From NCBI RefSeq assembly GCF_003944835.1, contig NZ_RWIV01000001.1:1837501-1901500 (forward strand): a stretch of DNA of 64,000 nt. Direction: 5' to 3'. The stretch comes from Bacillus sp. HMF5848 (GTDB taxonomy: Bacteria; Bacillota; Bacilli; Bacillales; HMF5848). The position numbers and the translations under genes were made by a program. Every line of letters begins with the position of its first letter. Positions within the stretch are counted from its first letter, which is position 1. The notes beneath the pieces are model-generated. The model made no database searches. It was not told where the DNA came from and saw only the letters and a program-made list of their open reading frames with translations. Of the stretch, positions 1 to 9,427 are shown one piece after another.

Positions 1-528
1 AGTCAGAATGTAAAGTTTTCTACATATGCTGTACCAATGATAATAGGCGAAATTCGCCGTTATTTACGTGACAACAATCCTATTCGTGTATCTAGGTCAT
101 TGAGAGACATCGCTTATAAGGCTTTACAGGTACGCGAGAGATTGATGGGAGAAACATCAAGAGAGCCAACTGCAGAAGAAATTGCGAAAGTGTTAGAAGT
201 TCCTCAAGAGGAAATAGTTTTTGCGCTAGATGCAATTCAAGATCCAGTATCTTTATTTGAGCCAATTTACAACGATGGTGGAGACCCTATCTATGTAATG
301 GATCAATTAAGTGATGAACGAAATCGTGATTCAACTTGGATTGAAGAAATTGCTTTAATGGAGGGAATGCGTCGATTAAATGATAGGGAAAAGCTTATTT
401 TACGAAAAAGATTTTTCCAAGGAAAAACACAAATGGAAGTAGCTGAGGAGATAGGGATATCTCAAGCACAAGTTTCTCGACTGGAAAAGGCGGCAATTAA
501 GCAAATGAGTAAAAATATTCAAACATAA
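1..528 (+). CDS. sigG: RNA polymerase sigma-G factor, 3' part
   Basis: Forespore-specific sigma factor, cut by the left edge of the window. The open frame runs from base 1 and about 175 C-terminal residues are visible. They include the region 2 stretch VKFSTYAVPMIIGEIRRYL, region 3, and a region 4.2 helix-turn-helix (EVAEEIGISQAQVSRLEKAA) that reads -35 elements. Near identity to B. subtilis SigG (recalled), together with ylmC immediately downstream, separates it from SigF. It directs late forespore genes once engulfment is complete. A strong terminator follows the stop. Confidence 0.95.
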   Translation, partial: SQNVKFSTYAVPMIIGEIRRYLRDNNPIRVSRSLRDIAYKALQVRERLMGETSREPTAEEIAKVLEVPQEEIVFALDAIQDPVSLFEPIYNDGGDPIYVMDQLSDERNRDSTWIEEIALMEGMRRLNDREKLILRKRFFQGKTQMEVAEEIGISQAQVSRLEKAAIKQMSKNIQT

Positions 529-534
529 AAATGA

Positions 535-564
535 AAGTCTAGGACTAACTTCCTAGACTTTTTT
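535..564 (+). terminator. Rho-independent terminator of sigG
   Basis: A perfect 10-bp stem (AAGTCTAGGA and its complement) with a 6-nt loop runs into a T tract, directly after the sigG stop. Confidence 0.9.
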
Positions 565-602
565 CTATGGAAAAGTATGAAACTCTTTACCAAGCTGAGT
601 TT

Positions 603-752
603 CTAGCTCATAGCGCCAACATCGAGAGAAAATACACATCAGATTTTCTTGAAAAAATGTTCCTTGATTACACTCCAAACTTCTCTGCAGCTAGGAAGAC
701 CGAGTGTTGATAACGTGACAGGGCGTTTCCTTGTTGTCGAGCTATGGCGCTC
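603..752. repeat. possible degenerate interspersed element after sigG
   Basis: The 400-bp gap between sigG and ylmC has no credible ORF. Two related motifs, AGCTCATAGCGCC (605-617) and GAGCTATGGCGCTC (739-752), bracket about 120 bp. The right half (about 695-752) is GC-richer than its surroundings and reads GGGCGTTTCCTTGTTGTC before the second motif. From memory this resembles a dispersed intergenic element common in several Bacillaceae genomes, here much decayed. No transposase or target-site duplication was seen. The rest of the gap (753-950) is AT-rich and shows nothing recognisable. Confidence 0.35.
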
Positions 753-968
753 ACCCTATGTTAGTACCGTTAGGGCGGACATTGCGTTTCATTAATTTTC
801 AAATCAAGTCCTACATGACAAATTTTGAAAATAAATTGTGTAATGATCTTATAAATGTTTATATCCATTTGTTCGCTAATTTTTAGTTTTACGATTCTGC
901 CTGATTCATTTCTAAATACAGATAGTAGAACATATATTGTTAATAAACACTAGAAGGAGCGGACGTAA

Positions 969-1223
969 ATGGTTAAAATCTCAGATTTTCAAGTGAAAGA
1001 TGTTGTTAATGTATCTGATGGGAAAAAACTTGGCAATATTACAGATATTGATATAAATCTTACAACAGGACGGATTGAATCCATTATTATCTCTGGGGTA
1101 GGTAAAGTTTTTGGGTTGTTTGGAAAGGATGACGAGGTTGTTGTACCTTGGAGAAATATTGTGAAAATTGGAGCGGACGTTATATTGGTAAGATTTCCTC
1201 AATCAATAGAAAGTGGGGACTAG
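969..1223 (+). CDS. ylmC: YlmC/YmxH family PRC-barrel protein
   Basis: A small single-domain protein of 84 aa. The whole chain fits a PRC-barrel fold, with the typical DGKKLGNITDIDINLTTGRI opening and a VPWRNIVKIG segment. YlmC/YmxH proteins are linked to sporulation but have no established biochemical role. The ATG follows an AGAAGGAGCGG ribosome site. The gene lies between sigG and ylmD, as in B. subtilis, and is probably read from its own promoter in the upstream gap, which I could not locate. Confidence 0.85.
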   Translation: MVKISDFQVKDVVNVSDGKKLGNITDIDINLTTGRIESIIISGVGKVFGLFGKDDEVVVPWRNIVKIGADVILVRFPQSIESGD

Positions 1224-1332
1224 TTCATATATCATACATAAATGCTTATTTAGTATGATTAAATGAAGCCGTTATATTTAAGTGGTTTATGATATAATTA
1301 CTAACAACAACCTCATTTAAAGGAAGAATGCT

Positions 1333-2151
1333 ATGAATGATTGTTTTGAAGCAAAGGACAACATTTTAACTATTCCACATTGGTCTAAATTGAAAGAAAA
1401 CCTTGTTACTGGGTTTACGACAAAACACGGTGGATTTAGCAAGAGTTATTATACATCATTAAACGTGGGTCTTCATGTACAGGACAGGGATATCGATGTT
1501 ATTAAAAATCGTATAAGAGTAGCAGAAAACGTGAATTTCCCCTTCGAAAAATGGATATTTGCAGACCAAATCCACAAAAATACAATCACTAAAATAACTC
1601 AGGATCATAAAGGCGCTGGTACGACTTCTTTACGTAGTGCTATACAGGCTACAGACGGCTTGTATACAAACGATCAAGGAGTTATGCTTGCGCTTTGCTT
1701 TGCTGATTGTGTACCTCTTTATTTTCTGGCACCTTCAAAAAACTATATCGGTATTGCTCACGCTGGTTGGAGAGGAACAGTTTCTAATATTGCTGGGAAA
1801 ATGGTCCAAACCTGGCTAGCTGAAGGAGTACGAATAGAGGAGATACATGTAGTTATTGGTCCATCTATTGAATCTTGTTGTTATATTGTAGACAATAAAG
1901 TTATTTGTGAAATTGAAAATGTACTAGATAACAGTAAAGAAAAGCCATATAATTTAATAGAAGAAGGACAATATTGTCTAAATTTGAAAGAAGTTAATAA
2001 ACAGCTTATTCTCCAGACTGGTATAAGTGATAATAATATACTGGTGTCTAACTACTGTACAGGTTGTGAATCGGACATGTTTTTTTCCCATCGGCGTGAC
2101 CTTGGAAAAACAGGTAGGATGATGAGTTTTATTGGATTAAAGGAGGAGTAG
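1333..2151 (+). CDS. ylmD: YlmD, purine nucleoside phosphorylase-like (laccase domain, DUF152/PgeF family)
   Basis: 272 aa, the normal length for the multicopper-polyphenol-oxidase-like (YfiH/PgeF) family, whose characterised members act on purine nucleosides. Visible signatures are LCFADCVPLYF, the HAGWRGT box, GPSIESCCYIV and FFSHRRD, which supply the Cys and His metal ligands of the family. The ATG follows AAAGGAAGAATGCT. It opens the ylmD-ylmE-sepF-ylmG cluster, with 7 nt to ylmE. The substrate in this organism is inferred from the family only. Confidence 0.88.
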   Translation: MNDCFEAKDNILTIPHWSKLKENLVTGFTTKHGGFSKSYYTSLNVGLHVQDRDIDVIKNRIRVAENVNFPFEKWIFADQIHKNTITKITQDHKGAGTTSLRSAIQATDGLYTNDQGVMLALCFADCVPLYFLAPSKNYIGIAHAGWRGTVSNIAGKMVQTWLAEGVRIEEIHVVIGPSIESCCYIVDNKVICEIENVLDNSKEKPYNLIEEGQYCLNLKEVNKQLILQTGISDNNILVSNYCTGCESDMFFSHRRDLGKTGRMMSFIGLKEE

Positions 2152-2158
2152 TTAGTCT

Positions 2159-2836
2159 TTGAGTGTGTATGAAAATTTGCAGACTATCGAACAAGAAATT
2201 TTAGAAGTTTGTGCTAAATCGAATCGTAAGAGAACTGATATAACTATTATTGGTGTCACAAAATATGTCACTGTAGAACGAGCTCAGGAAACGATAAATA
2301 GTGGTATTATTCACCTTGGCGAAAGCAGGGACAATGGAATGGTGGACAAGCACAGTGTAATAGGGGACAAGGCTATTTGGCATTATATTGGAACGTTGCA
2401 ATCTAAAAAAGTAAAGAACGTTATTAATATTGCATCATATATCCATTCACTTGATAGAATATCGTTAGCTAAGGAAATCAATAAACGAGCAGAAACCGTT
2501 ATTAAATGTTTTGTTCAAGTAAATACGTCTCAAGAAGAGTCAAAGCATGGTTTAAATCCGGAAGAAGTGATTTCGTTTATAGAAGAAGTTAGGAAATTCT
2601 CTAAGATTGAGATTGTTGGTCTTATGACTATGGCACCATACACTGAGGACGAATCAGTTATCCGTCAATGCTTTCGTGATTTGAAACTTTTGCAGCAAGA
2701 TGTTCAGTCCCTGAAGTTACAACACGCACCATGCAAAGAATTGTCCATGGGGATGTCAAATGACTTTCAAATTGCGATTGAAGAGGGAGCTACATACATT
2801 CGAATTGGAAGCCGTTTAGTAGGGAATGAATCTTAG
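2159..2836 (+). CDS. ylmE: YlmE, YggS-family PLP-binding protein
   Basis: 225 aa member of the YggS/PROSC (alanine-racemase-like fold type III) family, which binds pyridoxal phosphate and maintains PLP and amino-acid homeostasis. The PLP lysine lies in IIGVTKYVT near residue 37. The signature HGLNPEE and the phosphate-binding MGMSNDFQIAIEEGATYIRIG end are present. The start is TTG, about 10 nt downstream of the AAAGGAGGAG ribosome site at the end of ylmD. It sits 12 nt before sepF, the same order as in B. subtilis. Confidence 0.9.
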   Translation: MSVYENLQTIEQEILEVCAKSNRKRTDITIIGVTKYVTVERAQETINSGIIHLGESRDNGMVDKHSVIGDKAIWHYIGTLQSKKVKNVINIASYIHSLDRISLAKEINKRAETVIKCFVQVNTSQEESKHGLNPEEVISFIEEVRKFSKIEIVGLMTMAPYTEDESVIRQCFRDLKLLQQDVQSLKLQHAPCKELSMGMSNDFQIAIEEGATYIRIGSRLVGNES

Positions 2837-2848
2837 GAGGGGAAGATA

Positions 2849-3298
2849 GTGAGCATTAAGAACAAATTTAGAAGTTTTTTTGCACTAGACGATGAATATG
2901 AATACGAAGAAGAGATCATTGAAGAGGATGTTTATGAGCAACAACAAATAAAGCCTACGAAGTCACAATCCCAGCAACAGAAACAAAACGTAGTTAGTTT
3001 GCAAAGTGTGACTAAGAGCTCAAAGGTAATACTTATTGAACCAAGAGCTTATTCAGATGCGCAAGATATTGCAGATCATTTAAAAAACCGACGTTCTGTT
3101 GTTGTGAACCTTCAGCGTATTTCACATGATCAAGCGAAGCGAATAGTTGATTTCTTAAGTGGGACTGTATATGCTATAGGTGGAGATATTCAACGCGTAG
3201 GCCTAAATATCTTCCTTTGCACGCCTGATAATGTAGATGTGCAAGGTACTATCACAGAAGCTGGTCTTGAAGAAGAAATATATGATAAGAGGTGGTAA
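2849..3298 (+). CDS. sepF: cell division protein SepF
   Basis: SepF bundles FtsZ filaments and anchors them to the membrane at the septum. It is 149 aa with the expected layout: an N-terminal amphipathic helix ([15 protein letters not shown]), an acidic and then Gln-rich linker (about residues 16-55), and a compact C-terminal SepF core starting near [19 protein letters not shown]. The start is GTG behind TTAGGAGGGGAAG. It lies between ylmE and ylmG. Confidence 0.95.
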   Translation: MSIKNKFRSFFALDDEYEYEEEIIEEDVYEQQQIKPTKSQSQQQKQNVVSLQSVTKSSKVILIEPRAYSDAQDIADHLKNRRSVVVNLQRISHDQAKRIVDFLSGTVYAIGGDIQRVGLNIFLCTPDNVDVQGTITEAGLEEEIYDKRW

Positions 3299-3304
3299 AA
3301 TTCC

Positions 3305-3568
3305 ATGGTGTTTATATATGATTTATTAAGAACACTTATACAGATTTACTCATATGCGATTATTGCCTACATTTTAATGTCTTGGTTCCCAAATGCACGT
3401 GAGACGTCTATCGGACAATTTTTAGCTAAAATTTGCGAACCATTTTTAGAGCCATTTCGCCGCTTTATACCACCGTTAGGTATGATCGATATATCCCCAA
3501 TTGTGGCGATTTTAACTTTGAATTTCGCTACATATGGATTACAGGCAATTTTTCGTATGCTAATCTAA
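3305..3568 (+). CDS. ylmG: YlmG, YggT-family membrane protein
   Basis: An 87-aa integral membrane protein with two hydrophobic helices (about residues 5-24 and 62-84) and the conserved central segment [23 protein letters not shown] of the YggT family. It always sits in division clusters; bacterial members are linked to division or cell-shape defects, without a defined mechanism. It starts 6 nt after sepF, so it is probably cotranscribed, and is followed by a terminator. Confidence 0.9.
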   Translation: MVFIYDLLRTLIQIYSYAIIAYILMSWFPNARETSIGQFLAKICEPFLEPFRRFIPPLGMIDISPIVAILTLNFATYGLQAIFRMLI

Positions 3569-3577
3569 ATGTATCTT

Positions 3578-3607
3578 AAGGGAATCCCAGTCGGTTCCCT
3601 TTTTTTA
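3578..3607 (+). terminator. terminator after ylmG
   Basis: Stem AAGGGAA/TTCCCTT, then a run of seven T. Confidence 0.85.
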
Positions 3608-3770
3608 TGTTAAAGAAGTAAATAAAATTGATGCCCAGCTTTAGACACAAGGGAAAAGTGTGAATATCGATTTTTATCAAATGACTTAAAAACAGCAATG
3701 GAAGTGTGCTTTTGTTGTAACGAATGAGTGAAGGACATACATAGTATAAAATGGATGGAGGATATGTAAG

Positions 3771-4547
3771 TTGAGTGTGTATCAACACTATAGAAAAGAA
3801 GAACACGCTTTTGTGGATCAAGTAATAGAGTGGAAAGATGCAGTGATAACTCAGTATGCCCCTAAGTTATCAGATTTTCTTGATCCTAGAGAGCAGCAAA
3901 TCGCCAAAAGCGTCATAGGTAAACATGACGATGTTTTGTTGCAGTTTAACGGAGGAGGGCCTTATACTGAGCGCAAACGAGCTCTTATTTATCCTTCATA
4001 CTATGAACCAACAGTTCATGACTTTGACCTAAAACTATTCGAAATGAACTATCCCGATAAATTTGTAAACCTAGAGCATCCCCAAATTCTTGGAAGTGTT
4101 CTTGGATTAGGTTTACGAAGGGGGAAGTTTGGTGACATACTGATAAGTGACGATAAACGAATACAAATTGTGGTTGCTGCAGAGATTGGGGATTACGTAT
4201 CAATGCATCTTGAAAAGATCGGAAAAACAGTTGTTTCTGTTCAGGCGGTTGATTTGAATAACATTATACATAAAACTGATAACTGGCTTGAGAAGGTTAA
4301 TTCATTTAGCTCCTTCAGGTTAGACACCATTGCAGCAGGTATTTTTAATGTTTCAAGACAAAAAATTGCACCGTTAATTCAAAACGGTCATGTGAAAGTG
4401 AATTGGCAAGTTATAACTGATACGTCGTTTGGATGTAAAGAAGGTGATGTTTTATCTGTGCGCGGTTTTGGACGTAGTAAATTACTTCAATTTGAAGGTA
4501 CTACTAAAAAAGATAAAATTCGCCTTCGGTATGGTTTGCAAAAATAA
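3771..4547 (+). CDS. ylmH: YlmH, S4-domain RNA-binding protein
   Basis: 258 aa. The C-terminal third is an S4 RNA-binding domain (LDTIAAGIFNVSRQKIAPLIQNG, then VKVNWQVI). The N-terminal two thirds carry the YlmH-specific domain with GGGPYTERKRALIYP. YlmH belongs to the division gene cluster, and B. subtilis and related homologues act on stalled or obstructed ribosomes as an RQC-related factor. The start is TTG after GGAGGATATGTAAG. A terminator upstream and a 160-nt gap imply its own promoter; a CATACATAG stretch before it could be a sporulation-type -10, but this is weak. Confidence 0.9.
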   Translation: MSVYQHYRKEEHAFVDQVIEWKDAVITQYAPKLSDFLDPREQQIAKSVIGKHDDVLLQFNGGGPYTERKRALIYPSYYEPTVHDFDLKLFEMNYPDKFVNLEHPQILGSVLGLGLRRGKFGDILISDDKRIQIVVAAEIGDYVSMHLEKIGKTVVSVQAVDLNNIIHKTDNWLEKVNSFSSFRLDTIAAGIFNVSRQKIAPLIQNGHVKVNWQVITDTSFGCKEGDVLSVRGFGRSKLLQFEGTTKKDKIRLRYGLQK

Positions 4548-4753
4548 AATTTTGTCTAGAAAAAGAGAAGGATTCTCGAGAATTATGTCGAAATATAACC
4601 TTATCGTTTTATAAAAAGCTATGATGTATCATTACGCTTGTATAATTTGCGTATAGTACTTGTTGTCGGAAACTTTATTAGATTTGTGTACACTACTAGT
4701 AAATATGCTTTTGTTATAACAATTTTAAAATAGACTTTCTGGAGGTGGCATGC

Positions 4754-5257
4754 GTGCCCTTAACACCGTTAGATATCCATAATAAAGAGTTTTCTAAAGG
4801 TTTTCGTGGATATGATGAAGATGAAGTAAATGAGTTTTTAGACCAAGTCATTAAAGATTATGAGATGATTATACGAGAAAAAAAAGAATTAGAAGAAAAG
4901 GTTACAAATCTAAATGAACGTTTAGGTCATTTTACGAACATAGAAGAAACTTTAAATAAATCAATTATTATAGCACAACAAACTGCTGAAGAAGTTAAGC
5001 ATAATGCTCAAAAGGAGGCAAAGTTGATAATTAGAGAAGCAGAAAAAAATGCTGATCGAATTGTTAATGAGGCTCTTACAAAATCAAGGAAAATCACATT
5101 AGAAATTGAAGAATTAAAAAAACAATCTAAAGTATTTAGAAATCGTTTTAAAATGTTATTAGAAGCGCAATTAGATTTATTAGATAATAATGACTGGGAT
5201 GAACTGGGAAAGTTTCAAGTGCCAAATGTAGTTGATATTTCACAAGATAACGAGTAA
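4754..5257 (+). CDS. divIVA: cell division/polarity protein DivIVA
   Basis: DivIVA binds negatively curved membrane at poles and septa; in Bacillus it recruits MinJ/MinD and, in sporulation, RacA. 167 aa: an N-terminal membrane-binding domain (MPLTPLDIHNKEFSKGFRGY, then DEDEVNEFL) followed by long coiled coil (about residues 30-60 and 70-140) and an acidic tail. GTG at 4754 is chosen because MPLTP matches the family start and lies 8 nt after GGAGG. An in-frame GTG at 4745 overlaps that ribosome site. The 200-bp gap upstream shows no clear terminator or promoter. Confidence 0.95.
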   Translation: MPLTPLDIHNKEFSKGFRGYDEDEVNEFLDQVIKDYEMIIREKKELEEKVTNLNERLGHFTNIEETLNKSIIIAQQTAEEVKHNAQKEAKLIIREAEKNADRIVNEALTKSRKITLEIEELKKQSKVFRNRFKMLLEAQLDLLDNNDWDELGKFQVPNVVDISQDNE

Positions 5258-5260
5258 ATC

Positions 5261-5289
5261 TTGACGTCACCGGTTTCATACCCTATAAT
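5261..5289 (+). promoter_or_regulatory. sigma-A promoter of ileS
   Basis: TTGACG and TATAAT separated by 17 bp, just upstream of the T-box. Confidence 0.8.
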
Positions 5290-5299
5290 GGAAAAATAT

Positions 5300-5536
5300 T
5301 AAATATTGACTAAATGAAGATAGGGACAGTAGTTTTAATACTTTTTCCAAGCGAACTAGGGGTGGTGTGAGCCTAGTAAAAATATTAAAAGCGAAAATCA
5401 CCCTGGAGTTCTAAGGCTGAATGATAGTAAGCTTTGGCGGATATTTCACGTTACGAAATTCGAGTGGACTGCACGAAACACTAGCAGTTTATTAGGGTGG
5501 TACCGCGAGCCTTCTCGTCCCTAGGATGAGAGGGCC
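5300..5536 (+). promoter_or_regulatory. T-box riboswitch (tRNA-Ile) controlling ileS
   Basis: The leader has the canonical parts. A Stem I region holds GGTGGTGTGAGCC; the likely specifier loop GCGAAAATCACC presents ATC (Ile) at 5397-5399. The conserved T-box AGGGTGGTACCGCG is at 5494-5507, and a terminator stem (CCTTCTCGTCC with its partner GGATGAGAGGGC, then T5) ends near 5535. Uncharged tRNA-Ile would pair with the specifier and T-box to stabilise the antiterminator and switch ileS on. The identity of the downstream gene agrees with the specifier. Confidence 0.93.
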
Positions 5537-5580
5537 TTTTTGTGTTGGTTTTTATATACAAACTAGGAGGATGTAATAAC

Positions 5581-8346
5581 ATGGAATACAAAGATACATT
5601 GTTAATGCCAAAAACAGAGTTCCCAATGCGTGGTAATTTACCAAATCGCGAGCCAGAAATTCAAACGATGTGGGACGAACTTGATATTTATTCTAAGGTG
5701 CAAGAACGTACAAAGGATAGACCTTTATACGTGTTGCATGATGGGCCTCCGTACGCGAACGGAGATATTCATATCGGTCACGCGCTTAATAAAATTTTAA
5801 AAGACTTTATTGTAAGGTTTAAGTCTATGAATGGTTTCTGTGCACCATATGTGCCAGGATGGGATACACATGGATTGCCAATTGAAACAGCATTAACAAA
5901 GAACAAAAAAGTAAACCGCAAAGAAATGTCAGTCGCAGAGTTCCGTAAGCTTTGTGAGGAGTATGCGTGGGAACAGCTTGAGGGACAACGTGAGCAGTTC
6001 AAACGCTTAGGAGTTCGTGGTGATTGGGACAATCCATATGTCACTTTAAAACCTGAATACGAAGCACAACAAATTAAGGTGTTCGGAGAGATGGCAAAAA
6101 AGGGTTATATTTATAAAGGTCTGAAGCCAGTTTATTGGTCGCCGTCTAGTGAGTCAGCATTAGCAGAGGCAGAAATTGAGTATAAGGACAAACGTTCACC
6201 ATCAATATATGTTGGTTTTAAAGTTGTTGATGGTAAAGGTGTGCTTGATGAGCAAACGAATATCGTCATCTGGACAACTACACCTTGGACAATTCCAGCT
6301 AACCTTGGAATTTCTGTACATCCTGACTTTGATTATAGTGTAGTAGAGGTTAATGAGGACAAATATGTTGTTGCTTCTGATTTATTAGATTCAGTGAAAA
6401 AAGAAATCGGTTGGGAAAATGTTAATATAGTTAAAAAGTTAAAGGGATTTGAGCTTGAGAACTTAAAGGTTAAACACCCATTATATGATCGTGAGTCACT
6501 AATTATGACAGGTGACCATGTTACAACGGAAGCTGGTACGGGATGTGTCCATACAGCACCTGGTCATGGTGAAGATGACTTTATCATTGGTAATAAATAT
6601 GGATTAGGTGTGTTGTGTCCTGTAGATGAAAAAGGCTATATGACAGCAGAGGCTCCAGGATTCGAAGGATTATTTTATGATGAAGCAAACAAACCAATTA
6701 CGGAAAAATTACAAGAAGTTGGTGCTTTGTTGCACTTGTCATTTATCACACACTCATATCCTCATGATTGGCGTACAAAAAAACCAACTATTTTCCGAGC
6801 GACTGCGCAATGGTTCGCTTCTATTAAAGATTTCCGTGATCAGTTATTGAAGGAAGTAGAAGCAACGCAATGGGTTCCAGCTTGGGGTGAAACTCGTTTA
6901 TACAACATGGTTCGTGACAGAGGTGATTGGTGTATTTCGCGTCAACGTGCTTGGGGTGTACCAATTCCAGTCTTTTATGGTGAAAATGGAGATCCGATTA
7001 TCACGGATGAAACTATCGAACATGTATCAAAACTATTCCGTGAACATGGATCGAATATTTGGTTTGAGAAAGAAGCTAAAGATTTATTACCTGAAGGCTT
7101 CGCACATTCTTCTAGTCCCAATGGTTTGTTTACTAAAGAAACTGATATTATGGACGTCTGGTTTGACTCAGGTTCGTCGCATCAATCTGTGTTAGAAGAG
7201 AGAGAAGATCTTGTACGACCAGCGGACCTATATTTAGAAGGTTCGGACCAATATCGAGGATGGTTTAATTCATCTTTATCGACTAGTGTAGCCGTAACCG
7301 GAAAAGCGCCTTACAAAGGTGTCTTAAGCCATGGGTTTGTTCTTGATGGTGAAGGTCGTAAGATGAGTAAGTCTGTTGGGAACGTGGTGATCCCAGCGAA
7401 GGTTATGAAGCAGCTAGGCGGAGATATTTTACGTTTATGGGTAGCTTCGGTAGATTATCAATCAGACGTACGTATTTCTGATAATATTCTTAAGCAAGTT
7501 GCAGAAGTGTATCGAAAAATACGTAACACGTATCGCTTCCTGCTTGGTAATTTAGCTGATTTTAATCCAGAAGAGCATACAGTATCGTATGATAAGTTGC
7601 GTGAAGTAGACCAATATATGTTAATTAAGCTTAATAAGCTAATTGGTAAAGTGAAAAATTCTTACGATTCATATGACTTTATGGCTATTTATCATGATGT
7701 ACACAATTATTGTACAATTGATTTGAGTTCATTCTATTTAGATTTTGCAAAAGATGTATTATATATTGAAGCGGCAGACAATTTAGAACGTCGTAGTATT
7801 CAAACTGTTTTGTTTGAGGCGCTACATGCATTGACTAAATTAATGGCGCCAATCTTACCACATACAGCTGATGAGGTTTGGACTCATATTCCTAACGTTG
7901 ACAGAGAAAGTGTACAATTAACGGATATGCCTGAAGAACAACAATTTGCTAATTCAGCAGAAATGATGGCAAAATGGAATTCGTTTATGAATTTACGAGA
8001 TGATGTGCTGAAAGCTCTTGAAATTGCAAGAAATGAAAAGGTCATCGGAAAATCTTTAACAGCGCATGTTACATTGTATGTTAATGAAGAGGCCAATCAA
8101 TTATTAACTTCAATAGACGAGAGTTTAACACAATTGTTTATTGTGTCAGGGTTTAATATTGGTGGTTCACTAGAGGATGCCCCAAGTAATGCTATTAAAT
8201 TTGATGATGTAGCTATTGTTGTTAGCAAAGCAGATGGCGAAACATGTGAGCGTTGCTGGACAGTTACACGTACGGTTGGAGCAGTAACTGAACATCCTAC
8301 TTTATGTGAACGCTGTGCAACGGTTGTAGCGAATCATTACGCTTAA
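5581..8346 (+). CDS. ileS: isoleucyl-tRNA synthetase
   Basis: Class Ia synthetase that charges tRNA-Ile in the cytoplasm. 921 aa: the HIGH motif is at residues 64-67 in [14 protein letters not shown], followed by a large editing (CP1) domain with [10 protein letters not shown], and KMSKS at about 594-598. An anticodon-binding region comes next, and a C-terminal zinc finger (CERCWTV and LCERC) marks the bacterial form. The ATG with AACTAGGAGGATG is preferred over an in-frame start 39 nt upstream that overlaps the leader. It is controlled by the T-box and followed by a terminator. Confidence 0.97.
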   Translation: MEYKDTLLMPKTEFPMRGNLPNREPEIQTMWDELDIYSKVQERTKDRPLYVLHDGPPYANGDIHIGHALNKILKDFIVRFKSMNGFCAPYVPGWDTHGLPIETALTKNKKVNRKEMSVAEFRKLCEEYAWEQLEGQREQFKRLGVRGDWDNPYVTLKPEYEAQQIKVFGEMAKKGYIYKGLKPVYWSPSSESALAEAEIEYKDKRSPSIYVGFKVVDGKGVLDEQTNIVIWTTTPWTIPANLGISVHPDFDYSVVEVNEDKYVVASDLLDSVKKEIGWENVNIVKKLKGFELENLKVKHPLYDRESLIMTGDHVTTEAGTGCVHTAPGHGEDDFIIGNKYGLGVLCPVDEKGYMTAEAPGFEGLFYDEANKPITEKLQEVGALLHLSFITHSYPHDWRTKKPTIFRATAQWFASIKDFRDQLLKEVEATQWVPAWGETRLYNMVRDRGDWCISRQRAWGVPIPVFYGENGDPIITDETIEHVSKLFREHGSNIWFEKEAKDLLPEGFAHSSSPNGLFTKETDIMDVWFDSGSSHQSVLEEREDLVRPADLYLEGSDQYRGWFNSSLSTSVAVTGKAPYKGVLSHGFVLDGEGRKMSKSVGNVVIPAKVMKQLGGDILRLWVASVDYQSDVRISDNILKQVAEVYRKIRNTYRFLLGNLADFNPEEHTVSYDKLREVDQYMLIKLNKLIGKVKNSYDSYDFMAIYHDVHNYCTIDLSSFYLDFAKDVLYIEAADNLERRSIQTVLFEALHALTKLMAPILPHTADEVWTHIPNVDRESVQLTDMPEEQQFANSAEMMAKWNSFMNLRDDVLKALEIARNEKVIGKSLTAHVTLYVNEEANQLLTSIDESLTQLFIVSGFNIGGSLEDAPSNAIKFDDVAIVVSKADGETCERCWTVTRTVGAVTEHPTLCERCATVVANHYA

Positions 8347-8358
8347 GCACAGAAAAAG

Positions 8359-8393
8359 GATCTATGACATACATTGTGTCATAGGTCTTTTTT
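8359..8393 (+). terminator. terminator after ileS
   Basis: An 11-bp stem (GATCTATGACA with TGTCATAGGTC), then a T6 tract. Confidence 0.9.
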
Positions 8394-8921
8394 ATTGAAA
8401 CTTTGAACGAGATTGGTATTTAGCTTTTCAGTTGCCAACGCGCTTCAAAGTATTTTCTTTTGGTGAAAAACATTTTTGAACATAATGCTGATTCAAAGGG
8501 GGAATTGTCACCATATTCCTAAATGTTTCAATTCAAGCTGATGAATTTAATGATTTTCATCTTCTCGCCCTCCATAAGCTAGAAGGACCTAGCACCTTTG
8601 CGACAGACTCTTATTGTTGGCCAGAACTTTTCACCGGAGGATGGGCACTTTGAACTTTTGGAATGCAATAAATGTAAAACTTGCTGAAATAAAATGTTTG
8701 GACTATCTCTCTAAACATGTTTGTTCTTTAGAATCTATTTAAAGCATAAAACAATTCTCCATATGCTAAAACGGCTTATGTCAGCCTTTAAATTATTGGT
8801 ACCATTTCCCATAATAATTTTATTAGGAAAAAGTTACACACAGTCATTTTTTAGTCTCTGGTTACAATAACAATACACACAACACTACCTCATGCAGTAC
8901 GCAATTAAGGAGGCGAATTGT
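8394..8921. other. 500-bp intergenic region without recognised gene
   Basis: No ORF with a ribosome site was found on either strand. The left half (about 8400-8660) is more GC-rich than typical spacer here, carries CTTTGAAC at both ends (8401 and 8644) as a direct repeat, and contains a small perfect hairpin GCTAGAAGGACCTAGC near 8577. It could be a decayed mobile or interspersed element. The right half is AT-rich and should contain the ylyA promoter, which I could not identify. Confidence 0.4.
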
Positions 8922-9254
8922 ATGTGTCAAAAGAAGTATAAGGAGATTAAACGTGAACTTGAATTAACAAAACAGGAGTTATCACAACGATTACATGAAA
9001 CTGAGGTGGCTAAGGAGTTCTTCTTTTCTGTTGGTGATGACAAAAAACAAATGCTGCATCATCATGTAAAGCAAGATCTAACTGATGTTGAGCGAGCTCT
9101 ACAAAAATTAGAGTTAGGGGTATATGGATATTGTGAAGAAACTGGTGAGAAAATTCCAGATGACTTACTAACAACACTGCCTACTGCACGCTATATTGAA
9201 GATTTTTCTGTATTAACAATGTATAAAAAAAATCCCGTGTCTTCGCATTTTTAA
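8922..9254 (+). CDS. ylyA: YlyA-like DksA/TraR-family RNA polymerase-binding protein
   Basis: 110 aa. The N-terminal half is a predicted coiled-coil helix pair. The C-terminal half has the DksA/TraR stretch LELGVYGYCEETGEKIPDDL with a PTARY motif, but only one Cys of the usual four-Cys zinc finger remains. The position between ileS and lspA is that of B. subtilis ylyA, whose product binds RNA polymerase and tunes forespore (sigma-G) germination genes. ATG at 8922 follows TTAAGGAGGCG; an in-frame ATG 30 nt upstream lacks a ribosome site. Confidence 0.75.
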   Translation: MCQKKYKEIKRELELTKQELSQRLHETEVAKEFFFSVGDDKKQMLHHHVKQDLTDVERALQKLELGVYGYCEETGEKIPDDLLTTLPTARYIEDFSVLTMYKKNPVSSHF

Positions 9255-9259
9255 TGTAG

Positions 9260-9280
9260 GGAAGTGTTAAAGACACTTCC
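9260..9280 (+). terminator. possible weak terminator after ylyA
   Basis: Perfect 8-bp stem GGAAGTGT/ACACTTCC with a 5-nt loop. The T tract is poor. Confidence 0.45.
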
Positions 9281-9427
9281 TTAAGATACCCTTTCCTAGT
9301 TCGTGTAGACATTTATATTTGTAATACTATATACCCCTTGTAAGAAGCAATATGTAATTGTATTTTTCTTTTCACTTCTTTGTGGTACAATCTTTCTTAT
9401 CATGTACATATTGGGGGTTCAAAGAAG

